Notes under the pieces: generated by a model
Told to the model about the DNA's origin: nothing
Seen by the model: the letters and a program-made list of their open reading frames with translations, nothing else
Databases searched by the model: none
Made by a program: the position numbers and the translations under genes
DNA from: Shimia sp040225985
Lineage (GTDB): Bacteria > Pseudomonadota > Alphaproteobacteria > Rhodobacterales > Rhodobacteraceae
Assembly (NCBI RefSeq): GCF_040225985.1
Contig: NZ_JBBPEU010000005.1
Span: forward strand, 1 to 64,000
Length of the DNA stretch: 64,000 bases
Direction of reading: 5' to 3'
Part shown: piece after piece, positions 57,273-64,000 of the stretch
How positions within the stretch are numbered: position 1 is the first letter of the stretch
Layout of the letters: every line of letters starts with the position of its first letter

Positions 57273-57599
57273 TTACCCGCCGCGAACAAGCTCATCCTCG
57301 GCATCTGTCAGGGAAATACCCAACTCGTCCATTCCGTTTTCTAGATGATCGGACAGGTGCGGCGACCCCAGCAGATAATCTGCCGTTGGCGCGGTGGCCT
57401 CGTTTTTGGCCGTGGAGATTGCTTCGGCCAGTTCATCTGCGGCAAAGCTTTCGCGGCCGATCCACATAACGGCGACAAGGCTGGCTTGTTCGTCTTCATT
57501 CAGCCGCTCGATGAAGCCTCGCAATTCGCCTTCGGCACGGTCCAGTTCGCGGGACATCAACACAACCTGCGCCACTTTCCATGGTGTAATCTCGAGCAT
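57273..57599 (-). CDS. DUF3775 family protein
   Basis: A 108-residue helical protein: ITPWKVAQVVLMSRELDRAE, then LVAVMWIGRESFAADELAEA, then YLLGSPHLSDHLENGMDELG. The pattern GRE-F…L..YL…P.L..HLE fits the DUF3775 family. Function unknown. GGAGGATCGAC precedes the ATG. It is the last gene of the minus-strand set mutL-rmuC-DUF3775, 100 bases after rmuC. Confidence 0.8.
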   Translation of the reverse strand: MLEITPWKVAQVVLMSRELDRAEGELRGFIERLNEDEQASLVAVMWIGRESFAADELAEAISTAKNEATAPTADYLLGSPHLSDHLENGMDELGISLTDAEDELVRGG

Positions 57600-57708
57600 G
57601 TCGATCCTCCGTCATTGCCTACAGGACTATTACGCCAAGTATTATGCGCATCGTCCTTGATCTCTCTCAACCCCAATTCTTGCGCAGCACTGTCATAGAG
57701 ACAGGGTA

Positions 57709-58860
57709 TCAGAGGTCCGGTTTCGCAATCGGGACCACTTTGTCCTCGTCCGGGGCAAGCTCTTCAAAGTCGAAATTGTCCAGACGTCGGGCACGCCGGC
57801 CCGCCTTGTCGGCGCTGATCTTGATTTCCGAGATATCCTTTGCGGCCTGTCCGAAATGCCGATCAAGGTTCTCGACCCGTGTGCCCAAGCGCTCCACATC
57901 GGCGTATAGCAATCCCAGTTCGCGTCGAATGGCCCCGGCCTGTTCGCGCATCCGTGCGTCCTTGAGAATGGCGCGCATGGTGTTCAGTGTCGCCATGCAG
58001 GTCGTGGGCGACACGATCCAGACACGCGCCGCAAATCCTTCCCGCACCAGTTCGGGAAAGTTGGCATGCAACTCGGCATAAACCGCCTCGGACGGCAGGA
58101 ACATCAGGGCACCATCGGCTGTTTCGCCTTCGAGGATGTATTTCTCCGAGATAGCCTTGATATGTGCACGCACCGCCGTGCGAAGCGCGCGCGCGGCTTC
58201 GTTCAACTGATGTTGGGTTTCGGCATTGCGCAGGGCCTCGTAGGGTTCCAGCGGAAACTTCGAGTCGATGACGATTGGTCCCGGAGGATTTGGCAACTTG
58301 ATAAGGCAGTCCGCCCGTTTTCCGTTCGAAAGCGTTTGTTGCAAGGCGTAGCTGTCGCGGGGCAGGGCTTTGCCCACAATGTCATTCAGCTGGATCTCTC
58401 CAAAGGCGCCCCGGGTCTGCTTGTTGGACAGGATGTCTTGCAGCGAGAGTACGTCGCCAGAAAGTTTCGTAATATTTTCCTGCGCCTTGTCGATGGTTTT
58501 CAGGCGTTCCTGCAATTCACCCAAGGAATGCGCGGTGCGGCGCGACGACCCCTGTAGGTTTTCGTTCATTTGCTGGTTGACCTGCGCAAGGCGCTGTTCC
58601 ATGTGTTGCAGCAAATTGGCCTGCGATGCGGCTTGTGTCTCGGCGACGTGGGTCAAGCCCCCTGCCAGTTGCTGTTGTCCTGCGGCAAGAGATTCGACGC
58701 GTTGCCCCAGAGAACCGATCTGGTGCGCCAAGGGGGCGGCAACCCGCGCCGAGCGGCCCGCAGCCCGCACCGCCATGATCAGCAATACGATCATCACCGC
58801 AGCAATTGCGATTGCTGCAAGCTCCAGCGGCCCAAATGTATATGCGCCAAGTGTCATCAT
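57709..58860 (-). CDS. rmuC: DNA recombination protein RmuC
   Basis: A 383-residue protein with one N-terminal membrane helix (LELAAIAIAAVMIVLLIMAV), a coiled coil rich in Gln and Leu (residues 40-120), and the RmuC nuclease-like domain (RGAFGEIQLNDIVGKALP, DSKFPLEPYEAL, LMFLPSEAVYAELHANFPEL). RmuC restrains recombination at inverted repeats. It follows mutL by about 50 bases; both act in genome maintenance. Confidence 0.93.
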   Translation of the reverse strand: MMTLGAYTFGPLELAAIAIAAVMIVLLIMAVRAAGRSARVAAPLAHQIGSLGQRVESLAAGQQQLAGGLTHVAETQAASQANLLQHMEQRLAQVNQQMNENLQGSSRRTAHSLGELQERLKTIDKAQENITKLSGDVLSLQDILSNKQTRGAFGEIQLNDIVGKALPRDSYALQQTLSNGKRADCLIKLPNPPGPIVIDSKFPLEPYEALRNAETQHQLNEAARALRTAVRAHIKAISEKYILEGETADGALMFLPSEAVYAELHANFPELVREGFAARVWIVSPTTCMATLNTMRAILKDARMREQAGAIRRELGLLYADVERLGTRVENLDRHFGQAAKDISEIKISADKAGRRARRLDNFDFEELAPDEDKVVPIAKPDL

Positions 58861-58911
58861 TTTAGACCTATCCCTATAACGGGATCCTCTGCTCTTGTTT
58901 TTCTTGTGCCG

Positions 58912-60789
58912 TCAACTGCGGCCAAACAGTTTTTCAATGTCCGCCAGTTTCAGTTCGACATAGGTGGGGCGGCCATGGTTGCATTGGCCGGAATGCGGCG
59001 TTGCCTCCATTTCGCGCAGCAAGGCGTTCATCTCGTCGGCCTGCATCCGCCGGCCCGACCGGATTGATCCGTGACAGGCGACACGGCTGAGGATCGCTTC
59101 GATACGTGTCTGTACCAAAAGGCTTTCGCCCTGGTCATCCAACTCGTCCAGAATATCTAGCACCATGGCGCGGGCGTCTACCTCGCCTAGGATGGCGGGC
59201 GTTTCACGTACAGCCACCGCCCCCCCACCAAACGGTTCCAGCGTCAGCCCGAATCTGGCAAGGTCTTCTGAAGCGGCAAGCAATCTTGCGGCGTCCCCTT
59301 CTGACAGTTCAATGATCTCGGGGATCAGCAAAGCCTGCGCCGCGACCCCGTTTTCAGCCATTTGTCGTTTCAGCCGTTCATACACCAGACGTTCGTGCGC
59401 CGCGTGTTGATCGACAATCACCATACCGTCATTTGTCTGGGCAATGATATAATTCTCGTGAACCTGCGCGCGCGCAGCGCCCAAGGGCAGCGCGCTGGCG
59501 GGCTGCGCAGGGGCTTCGCTGTCAGGTTCTGCCGCGGTTTCCGGATCGGACTCGACCCGCGCGGTGTAGCTGTGTGCGAATTCGGCAAATCCCGCTTCGT
59601 GTAACGGGGCTTGCGCAGCAAAGGCTGCGGCACGGGCCCCTTGTGAGGGGCGGTCCATCTGGTACACCCGCGCTGGTCGGCTCGGGTCTTCGGGGCGAAA
59701 TGCCCCGAGAGTCGCCCCGGCAACCGTGGTCGAGGCTCTATGGCCCGCCTCGGCCAGAGCATGGCGCAGGCCGCTGACGATCAGGCCCCGTGCCGTGCCG
59801 GGGTCGCGGAACCGCACTTCGGATTTGGCGGGATGGACGTTCACGTCCACAAGATGCGGGTCACATTCGATGAAGAGCGCCGCGGCCGGGTGACGGTCCC
59901 GGCTGAGGAAGTCGAAATAGGCTGCGCGCAATGCCCCGATCAGAAGTTTGTCCTTCACCGGGCGGCCGTTCACAAAAAGATACTGGGCCACAGAGGAACC
60001 GCGCGAATAGGTCGGCAACGCGGCATAGCCTGTTAGATGCAGGTCTTCCCGCGTCGCGTCGATGCGCAATGCGTTTTCCGCAAAATCTCGCCCGATGATG
60101 CGGGCAAGACGGCCATGCAGGGCGTCGAACATGTCCCCGGTTTCGGCGTCGGCCCGGAAAACCACGCGGCCTTCACCCCCTCCCGAGACATCGCGCAGGG
60201 TGAAACCCACAAACGGCTCGGCCATGGCAAGACGTTTGACCACGTCGTTGATCGCCTGCGCCTCTGCGCGATCCGAACGCATGAATTTCAGGCGGGCCGG
60301 TGTGGCATAGAACAGGTCCCGTAGCTCGACGATTGTGCCGCTTCTCAGGGCTGCCGGTTTGGTCGCGCCGAGTTTGCCGCCCTCGACCGAGATCATGGCC
60401 GCATCTTCACCCGCAGCGCGCGACGTAATCGAGAGCCGTCCAACCGCCCCCAAAGATGGCAGGGCCTCGCCACGGAATCCGAATGTGTGGATGTCGAGCA
60501 AGTCCGTGCCATCAATCTTGGACGTTGCATGACGCGACAGCGCCAGGGGAAGATCCTCGCCCGCGATCCCGCATCCGTCATCCGTGACCCGGATCAGCGT
60601 TTTGCCGCCGTTGGCATAGGCAACTTCGATCCGCTGCGCCCCGGCATCAAGGGCATTTTCGACAAGCTCTTTAACCGCCGAGGCCGGCCGTTCCACAACC
60701 TCACCGGCGGCAATCCGATTGATTGCAGCATCGTCTAGTTGACGAATAATAGGTCGGTTTTCGCTTATTTTGGGGTTCGGCGTAGACAT
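58912..60789 (-). CDS. mutL: DNA mismatch repair protein MutL
   Basis: A 625-residue protein. The GHKL ATPase has VVERPASAVKELVENALDAG, VTDDGCGIAGEDL and THTFGFRGEALPSL-like sequence (HTFGFRGEALPSLGAVG). The C-terminal domain keeps the endonuclease motif DQHAAHERLVYE (DQHAx2Ex4E) and late CHGSIRSG and CNHGRPTYVEL metal motifs. It is thus a nicking MutL, as in bacteria without MutH. ATG at 60789 is chosen because the conserved domain starts 20 residues on. Confidence 0.96.
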   Translation of the reverse strand: MSTPNPKISENRPIIRQLDDAAINRIAAGEVVERPASAVKELVENALDAGAQRIEVAYANGGKTLIRVTDDGCGIAGEDLPLALSRHATSKIDGTDLLDIHTFGFRGEALPSLGAVGRLSITSRAAGEDAAMISVEGGKLGATKPAALRSGTIVELRDLFYATPARLKFMRSDRAEAQAINDVVKRLAMAEPFVGFTLRDVSGGGEGRVVFRADAETGDMFDALHGRLARIIGRDFAENALRIDATREDLHLTGYAALPTYSRGSSVAQYLFVNGRPVKDKLLIGALRAAYFDFLSRDRHPAAALFIECDPHLVDVNVHPAKSEVRFRDPGTARGLIVSGLRHALAEAGHRASTTVAGATLGAFRPEDPSRPARVYQMDRPSQGARAAAFAAQAPLHEAGFAEFAHSYTARVESDPETAAEPDSEAPAQPASALPLGAARAQVHENYIIAQTNDGMVIVDQHAAHERLVYERLKRQMAENGVAAQALLIPEIIELSEGDAARLLAASEDLARFGLTLEPFGGGAVAVRETPAILGEVDARAMVLDILDELDDQGESLLVQTRIEAILSRVACHGSIRSGRRMQADEMNALLREMEATPHSGQCNHGRPTYVELKLADIEKLFGRS

Positions 60790-60933
60790 ACCGCAAAACC
60801 TAGCACAGGGCCGTTCGATTCTGCCACCGCCATTCGGCGAAAACACAACCAAGGGTGCGGATGCCCGCCGCAAGGTCTGGATGCCATGCCTGCGTGCCTG
60901 TGGCAACATGCCCGCACAACCCATCTACAGATC

Positions 60934-60949
60934 ATTCACTATTTTGAAT
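60934..60949. promoter_or_regulatory. BigR/SqrR-type operator before the sulfide genes
   Basis: ATTCACTATTTTGAAT is ATTC-N8-GAAT, the site recognised by the persulfide-sensing ArsR-family repressors BigR and SqrR. It lies 48 bases before the DUF2892 start. A second copy stands before the SulP gene. The repressor gene is not in this window. Confidence 0.75.
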
Positions 60950-60996
60950 ATATTCGACGCAACAACCCCTTTGCACCTTTGAGCCGGAGATTTGAC

Positions 60997-61215
60997 ATGA
61001 GCGAAAACGCGGGAAACCTGGATCGTTTGATCCGTCTCGTGGTTGGCGTTGTCCTTTCTTTGCTGCCTTTTGTGACAGCATGGGCAATCTGGGATAGTGT
61101 TGTTTTGACGTTCGGGACGATTGTTGTCGGGCTGGTTCTGGCCGGAACTTCCGCATTCAAATTTTGCCCGATCTACCGTGTTCTCGGCATATCTACCTGC
61201 CGCCGCCAACTCTGA
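60997..61215 (+). CDS. DUF2892 membrane protein
   Basis: A 72-residue protein with two membrane helices (LIRLVVGVVLSLLPFVTAW and LTFGTIVVGLVLAGTSAF) and a C-terminal CPIYRVLGISTC, in which two Cys flank the second helix end. The family (YgaP membrane part) often stands with sulfurtransferases and sulfide oxidation genes. GCCGGAGATTTGAC precedes the ATG. It is 15 bases before the SQR fusion. Confidence 0.85.
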   Translation: MSENAGNLDRLIRLVVGVVLSLLPFVTAWAIWDSVVLTFGTIVVGLVLAGTSAFKFCPIYRVLGISTCRRQL

Positions 61216-61230
61216 GAGAGGATTGCATCG

Positions 61231-62904
61231 ATGGAAGCCAGAAAGATTTCAGATCAGATTTCGGTATCGCCACAGATCCTGCCGGATGATGTCAAGACGA
61301 TTGCCGAGATGGGATTTCGGTCGATCATCTGCAACCGCCCCGACGGAGAAGGGGCCGACCAGCCGACTTTTGAGGAGGTGGAAGCCGCCGCAAGGCAGTT
61401 GGGGCTAGAATGCAAATACCTGCCAGTGGTGTCGGGCAAGGTTCAGGATGAAGATGCCGCCGCTTTTGGCACGGCCATGATGGAACTGCCGGGGCCGATC
61501 TTTGCCTATTGCCGCACAGGCACGCGGTCGGCCACGCTCTGGTCCTTGGCGCAGGCCGCGACGATGCAACCGTCAGACATTCTCGCCGCTACGAAGGGAG
61601 CAGGATACGATATGGCTGGCGTGGTACGTCGCATCGTGAACGGAGGCAAAACCCCCACGGACACCGCGGACGCGGCCTTTGATGTTGTGATCATCGGTGG
61701 AGGTGCGGCCGGTATCGCCGTGGCTTCGTCGCTCAAGATGCGTAAACCCAGTTTGGATATCGCGGTGATCGATCCGGCGGATATCCATTACTACCAACCG
61801 GGTTGGACCATGGTCGGGGGCGGCATTTTCGATGCCGAAACCACGGCCAAGACCATGGGGTCGCTGATCCCCAAAGGTGTGCATTGGCTCAAATCCGCCG
61901 TCGCCGCCTTTGAACCCAAGGACAATGCGGTCATCTTGGATGGCTGTCGCGTGGTCAAGTACAACCGGTTGATCGTTTGCCCGGGTCTGAAGCTCGACTG
62001 GAACAAGGTCGAGGGGCTTGTCGAGACACTGGGCAAGAACGGAGTGACCTCGAACTATCGCTATGATCTGGCACCCTATACCTGGGAGCTGGTCAATCGG
62101 GTCAAGCAAGGGCGTGCCCTGTTCACGCAGCCCCCGATGCCGATCAAGTGTGCCGGCGCCCCCCAAAAGGCGATGTATCTTTCCGCCAATAACTGGGAAC
62201 GCATGGGGGTACTTAAGAACATTGATATCCAGTTCATGAACGCGGGTGGCGTGTTGTTCGGGGTCAAAGACTATGTGCCGGCCCTGATGGAATATGTGGA
62301 ACGCTATGATGCAGGTCTGAACTTCTTTCACAATCTGGTGGCAGTCGATGGCGCGGCAAAGCTGGCCACGTTCGAGGTCGCCAAGCCGGACGAGGACGTC
62401 TCCACTGTCACCGTAGATTTTGAGATGATGCATGTCTGTCCGCCGCAAACCGCACCGGACTTTATCCGTGTGTCGCCATTGGCGGATGCAGCGGGGTGGG
62501 TGGATGTTGATCAGAACACGCTGCGCCATAAGGAGTTCGACAACATCTGGTCGCTTGGCGATGTCATGAACGCTCCTAACGCCAAGACCGCGGCCGCGGC
62601 TCGGGTGCAGGCGCCGATCGTGGCCGAGAACCTTGTTGATGATATCGAGGGCAAGTCACCGACGGCGATCTACAACGGTTATGGGTCCTGCCCGCTGACC
62701 GTCGAGCGCGGAAAGATCGTGCTGGCCGAATTCGGATATGGCGGGGCATTGCTGCCGAGTTTCCCGAAATGGGTGATCGATGGCACCAAACCCACTCGCG
62801 CCGCCTGGATCCTGAAAGAACAGATTTTGCCACCGGTCTACTGGAAGGCCATGCTGCGGGGCAAAGAATGGATGGCGAAACCCGAAAAGGTTTCGGCCAG
62901 CTAA
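61231..62904 (+). CDS. DUF442 phosphatase/persulfide-type domain fused to sulfide:quinone oxidoreductase
   Basis: A 557-residue fusion. Residues 1-110 are the DUF442 (Blh-type) domain with phosphatase-like loop YCRTGTRSATL. From about 150 on is an SQR-like flavoprotein (VVIIGGGAAGIAVASSLKMR, IHYYQPGWTMVGGGIF, PIKCAGAPQKAMYLSANNWE, YGSCPLTVERGKIVLAEFGY). SQR oxidises H2S to sulfane sulfur and reduces quinone. By family this unit is the BigR-controlled detoxification protein. AGAGAGGATTGC precedes the ATG. Confidence 0.92.
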   Translation: MEARKISDQISVSPQILPDDVKTIAEMGFRSIICNRPDGEGADQPTFEEVEAAARQLGLECKYLPVVSGKVQDEDAAAFGTAMMELPGPIFAYCRTGTRSATLWSLAQAATMQPSDILAATKGAGYDMAGVVRRIVNGGKTPTDTADAAFDVVIIGGGAAGIAVASSLKMRKPSLDIAVIDPADIHYYQPGWTMVGGGIFDAETTAKTMGSLIPKGVHWLKSAVAAFEPKDNAVILDGCRVVKYNRLIVCPGLKLDWNKVEGLVETLGKNGVTSNYRYDLAPYTWELVNRVKQGRALFTQPPMPIKCAGAPQKAMYLSANNWERMGVLKNIDIQFMNAGGVLFGVKDYVPALMEYVERYDAGLNFFHNLVAVDGAAKLATFEVAKPDEDVSTVTVDFEMMHVCPPQTAPDFIRVSPLADAAGWVDVDQNTLRHKEFDNIWSLGDVMNAPNAKTAAAARVQAPIVAENLVDDIEGKSPTAIYNGYGSCPLTVERGKIVLAEFGYGGALLPSFPKWVIDGTKPTRAAWILKEQILPPVYWKAMLRGKEWMAKPEKVSAS

Positions 62905-62909
62905 TATGG

Positions 62910-62936
62910 AAAGGGCGCTCGTTTAGGCGCCCTTTT
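62910..62936 (+). terminator. terminator after the SQR fusion
   Basis: AAAGGGCGC (62910-62918) pairs with GCGCCCTTT (62927-62935) around TCGTTTAG, and a T follows. The T run is short. Confidence 0.75.
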
Positions 62937-62965
62937 CGCTTATCTGTCATTTCAACTCTTCACTT

Positions 62966-62981
62966 ATTCATTAGTTTGAAT
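62966..62981. promoter_or_regulatory. second BigR/SqrR-type operator before the SulP gene
   Basis: ATTCATTAGTTTGAAT, again ATTC-N8-GAAT, lies 46 bases before the SulP start. The arms and the TTTGAATATAT flank resemble the first copy, TTTTGAATATAT. Confidence 0.75.
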
Positions 62982-63027
62982 ATATAAGGCATCGATATAC
63001 GCCCCGTCAGCCATACAGGATCGACCC

Positions 63028-64000
63028 ATGGCCACTCCCAACGCGACCCGTGCCAATCTCGAGCGGTATTTGCCCATCTTGCAATGGTCCAGGACCTATG
63101 ACCGGGATACGCTGACCTCTGACCTTGTGGCTGCGGTCATTGTCACGATTATGCTGATCCCGCAGTCGCTCGCCTACGCCTTGTTGGCCGGGCTACCCGC
63201 CGAGATGGGGCTTTACGCCTCGATCCTGCCGCTGGTAGCCTATGCGATCTTCGGGACATCCCGTGCGCTAGCGGTAGGTCCGGTGGCTGTGATTTCGTTG
63301 ATGACTGCCGCAGCAGTTGGAAACCTTGCCCTGCAAGGTACGGCTGAATACGCCGCAGCCGCCATCACCCTTGCCTTCATGTCGGGGTTGATCCTTACAG
63401 TGATGGGGCTTTTCCGGCTTGGGTTTCTGGCAAATTTCCTGTCGCATCCGGTGATCGCCGGCTTCATCACAGCGTCCGGCGTCCTTATCGCGACGTCCCA
63501 GCTAAAACATATCCTTGGCGTCGATGCGCATGGGCATAACCTGTTTGAACTGGTACGCTCTCTGGATGCCCATATCGGCGAGACCAACCTCTATACCTTG
63601 GTCATCGGAGTGATGTCCGTTGCCTTCCTGTTTTGGGTGCGTAAGGGGTTGAAACCCCTGCTGATGGCCACGGGCATGAAGCCCCGCCTTGCCGATATCA
63701 TTGCAAAGGCGGGCCCTGTCGCCGCCGTCGCGGCCACAACGCTTGCAGTCTGGGGCTTTGATCTGGAAAACAAGGGTGTGCGGATTGTCGGCGAGGTGCC
63801 GATGGGCCTACCGCCACTGTCTTTGCCCAGTTTCTCGGGGGAAATCTGGTCTTCGCTGTTTGTCTCGGCCCTGCTGATTTCTGTCATCGGCTTTGTCGAG
63901 TCTGTTTCTGTTGCGCAAACGCTCGCCGCCAAGAAACGCCAGCGCATCGTGCCAGATCAGGAACTTGTCGGTCTTGGTACCTCGAATATCGCGGCGGCGA
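63028..64000 (+). CDS. SulP-family anion transporter, N-terminal part (cut by window end)
   Basis: The first 324 residues of a SulP/SLC26-type membrane transporter: SDLVAAVIVTIMLIPQSLAY near the start, LAGLPAEMGLYASILPLVAY, then LGFLANFLSHPVIAGFITAS and FVESVSVAQTLAAKK. These are the sulfate-transporter signature segments. A STAS domain would be expected beyond the window. With SQR before it and the same operator, it may export sulfite or sulfate made from sulfide (inference). The gene runs off the right edge. Confidence 0.92.
   Translation, partial: MATPNATRANLERYLPILQWSRTYDRDTLTSDLVAAVIVTIMLIPQSLAYALLAGLPAEMGLYASILPLVAYAIFGTSRALAVGPVAVISLMTAAAVGNLALQGTAEYAAAAITLAFMSGLILTVMGLFRLGFLANFLSHPVIAGFITASGVLIATSQLKHILGVDAHGHNLFELVRSLDAHIGETNLYTLVIGVMSVAFLFWVRKGLKPLLMATGMKPRLADIIAKAGPVAAVAATTLAVWGFDLENKGVRIVGEVPMGLPPLSLPSFSGEIWSSLFVSALLISVIGFVESVSVAQTLAAKKRQRIVPDQELVGLGTSNIAAA

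Overview
The window looks like about 64 kb of chromosome from a marine alphaproteobacterium of the Roseobacter group (Rhodobacteraceae). This is an inference from high G+C, an initiator tRNA with an AGG/CCT anticodon-stem variant, housekeeping neighbourhoods (truB-DUF1643, rpsO-pnp, rbfA-DUF2233-dapB, lspA-DUF3035-M16-M16) and many genes for methylated amines and betaines. No phage, plasmid origin, rRNA or CRISPR array was seen.

Layout. 0-1 kb: initiator tRNA-Met followed by an IS3-type transposase remnant and a broken regulator-like gene. 1-6.6 kb (minus strand): a six-gene operon, nrdHIEF plus a cobalamin-binding-type protein and a PP-loop ATPase, led by a promoter with an NrdR-like box and a cobalamin riboswitch. 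6.8-18.8 kb: a complete peptide/nickel-type ABC importer facing a divergent-regulator cluster of a dimethylglycine-dehydrogenase-like flavoenzyme, an enolase-superfamily enzyme with altered active-site residues, a non-pyrrolysine MttB homologue and a LysR regulator. This is probably import and demethylation of an N-methylated compound. 18.8-19.5 kb: a secreted von Willebrand A protein.

19.6-29.0 kb: a carnitine/choline-type catabolic island in decay. Seven of its genes (hydroxyacyl-CoA/carnitine-type dehydrogenase, aldehyde dehydrogenase, BKACE, SDR, sulfatase, Rieske oxygenase, GlxA-type AraC regulator) carry in-frame stops or frameshifts, mostly one-base changes in short homopolymers. A second SDR and a HEAT-like gene between them stay open. 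Genes on both sides are intact.

29-41.6 kb: DUF3299 protein, truB, DUF1643, an RTX protein, rpsO, an SGNH hydrolase, pnp with a structured leader, an FMN-dependent lactate dehydrogenase with two FadR/LldR-like operators, a second RTX protein, DUF2233, rbfA and dapB. 41.9-46 kb: a glycine-betaine/choline-type ABC importer whose permease is two domains fused in one chain. 46-57.2 kb: SDHAF4-like protein, rsmB, a heparinase-family protein, purH, lspA, a DUF3035 lipoprotein, an active/inactive M16 protease pair and two separate saccharopine dehydrogenases. 57.3-60.8 kb (minus): DUF3775, rmuC, mutL. 60.9 kb to the end: a sulfide-response cluster (DUF2892, DUF442-SQR fusion, SulP transporter) with two ATTC-N8-GAAT sites matching the BigR/SqrR operator.

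The unifying theme is methylated-amine and osmolyte metabolism, together with a B12-switched ribonucleotide reductase and sulfide detoxification. All functional calls are from sequence motifs read by eye, with no database search.
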